Assembly: GCA_900770865.1 (NCBI GenBank) | Contig: CAAGLU010000144.1 | Span: 1 to 13,389, forward strand | Direction of reading: 5' to 3' | Origin: an uncultured Atopobiaceae bacterium | Lineage (GTDB): Bacteria > Actinomycetota > Coriobacteriia > Coriobacteriales > Atopobiaceae | DNA: 13,389 bases | Part shown: piece after piece, positions 12,688-13,389 of the stretch | How the letters are laid out: each line of letters opens with the position of its first letter | How positions within the stretch are numbered: position 1 is the stretch's first letter | Notes under the pieces: generated by a model | The model's database searches: none | Seen by the model: the letters and a program-made list of their open reading frames with translations, nothing else | Told to the model about the DNA's origin: nothing | Position numbers and translations under genes: made by a program

Positions 12688-13389
12688 ATGCGCCTGCAGC
12701 AGCTGCGCTATCTCATCGCCGTCGCGGAGAGCGGGTCGATCAACTCCGTGGCGCACAGCCACTACATCTCGCAGTCCGCGCTCTCCACCTCCATCCGCGA
12801 GCTTGAGGAGGAGATGGGCGTCAAGGTCTTCAACCGCACGAACAAGGGCATCACACTTACGTCCGAGGGCGTGGAGCTTCTCGCCTACGCGCGCCAGGTG
12901 GTCGAGCAGGCAGACCTCATGATTCGCCACTACGAGAGCGACCGCAACGACACCTACCGCAAGCTGTCCGTCTCGTCTCAGCACTATGCCTTTGTGGTCA
13001 ACGCCTTCACGGAGTTTGTCGCCAAGCGCAACGACGAGTCCTGCGACTTCACACTGCGCGAGACGCGCACGGCCGACGTGATCGACGACGTGCGCACCTT
13101 TAGGAGCGACATCGGTGTGCTCTTCCTCTCGACCTACAACGAGCGCGTGCTCAAGCGCCGCCTGGACGAGGCCAACCTGCGCTTTGTCTCGCTCTTCCGG
13201 GCGCAACCGCACGTCTTTGTGCGAGAGGGGCACCCACTCGCCGGCCGCAAGAGCGTGCGCGTGCAGGACCTCGAGGACTATCCGCGCTACACCTTCGAGC
13301 AGGGCCCCGAGGGCTCGCTCTACTACTCCGAGGAGCCACTCTCGTCACTTCCCCACCGCCAGCGCATTACCGTGAGCGACCGCGCGACC
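12688..13389 (+). CDS. LysR-family transcriptional regulator, N-terminal part (runs off right edge)
   Basis: The first 234 codons of a LysR-type regulator. Residues 1-60 form the winged helix-turn-helix: MRLQQLRYLIAVAESGSINS, then HYISQSALSTSIRELEEEMG and VKVFNRTNKGITLTSEG. A linker helix (about 60-88) leads to the periplasmic-binding-protein-like effector domain, present up to the edge. Full LysR proteins are about 300 residues, so roughly 60-70 are missing. The ATG at 12688 has GAGGAGG within the end of the exonuclease gene and lies one base past its stop. The effector and targets are not readable. LysR genes are usually divergent from their targets; the coupling to an exonuclease gene here is unusual. 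Confidence 0.93.
   Translation, partial: MRLQQLRYLIAVAESGSINSVAHSHYISQSALSTSIRELEEEMGVKVFNRTNKGITLTSEGVELLAYARQVVEQADLMIRHYESDRNDTYRKLSVSSQHYAFVVNAFTEFVAKRNDESCDFTLRETRTADVIDDVRTFRSDIGVLFLSTYNERVLKRRLDEANLRFVSLFRAQPHVFVREGHPLAGRKSVRVQDLEDYPRYTFEQGPEGSLYYSEEPLSSLPHRQRITVSDRAT

Noticed and set aside
11562..12689. 375-codon minus-strand frame opposite the exonuclease gene
   Set aside because: Shadow frame. The plus strand shows exonuclease motifs and good coupling to LysR; the minus frame shows none.

Overview
The window reads as a chromosomal housekeeping segment from a GC-rich Gram-positive actinobacterium, most likely of class Coriobacteriia (the Olsenella / Atopobium / Collinsella group). 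This is an inference from base composition, the long Arg-rich Rho extension, the style of the MarR- and LysR-type proteins and the gene content. I see no phage, insertion sequence, CRISPR array or clear horizontally acquired island.

Left part (1-7627, all minus strand). The 5' part of rho runs off the left edge. It encodes a 450-residue N-terminal stretch with four Arg-rich modules and a Gln/Asn-rich segment. Upstream of it lie a MarR-like regulator with two winged-helix domains, argS (arginyl-tRNA synthetase), pncB (nicotinate phosphoribosyltransferase, NAD salvage), a 103-residue coiled-coil protein with a C-terminal membrane anchor, a PflX-like radical SAM protein and a tRNA-Ala(CGC). The tRNA has a near-consensus promoter and a strong intrinsic terminator.

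Middle (7628-9730). A gene-free stretch with two inverted repeats separates tRNA-Ala from a minus-strand RNA of about 162 nt that I call 6S RNA. It has a closing stem, a long irregular inner stem, a side hairpin on the 3' strand and a T-tract at the end. A divergent plus-strand gene follows, encoding a WecA/TagO-type polyprenyl-phosphate sugar-1-phosphate transferase for cell-envelope glycopolymers. A 21-bp tandem repeat lies between it and the convergent ribosomal operon.

Right part (9667-13389). infC-rpmI-rplT (IF3, L35, L20) is on the minus strand and ends in a clear terminator. Its leader carries an attenuator-like terminator, and infC appears to start at a rare AUA codon, so this operon shows two layers of possible feedback control. 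tRNA-Leu(CAA) lies upstream. A 400-bp gene-free stretch follows with two related palindromic repeats. On the plus strand, a DEDDh exonuclease-like gene is almost fused (1-nt gap) to a LysR-type regulator that runs off the right edge.

The main theme is gene expression: termination (Rho), translation (ArgRS, IF3, L35, L20, two tRNAs) and RNA polymerase control (6S RNA). The items most worth a second look are the Rho extension, the infC leader and start codon, the 6S RNA with its tightly packed divergent promoters, and the intergenic palindromic and tandem repeats.
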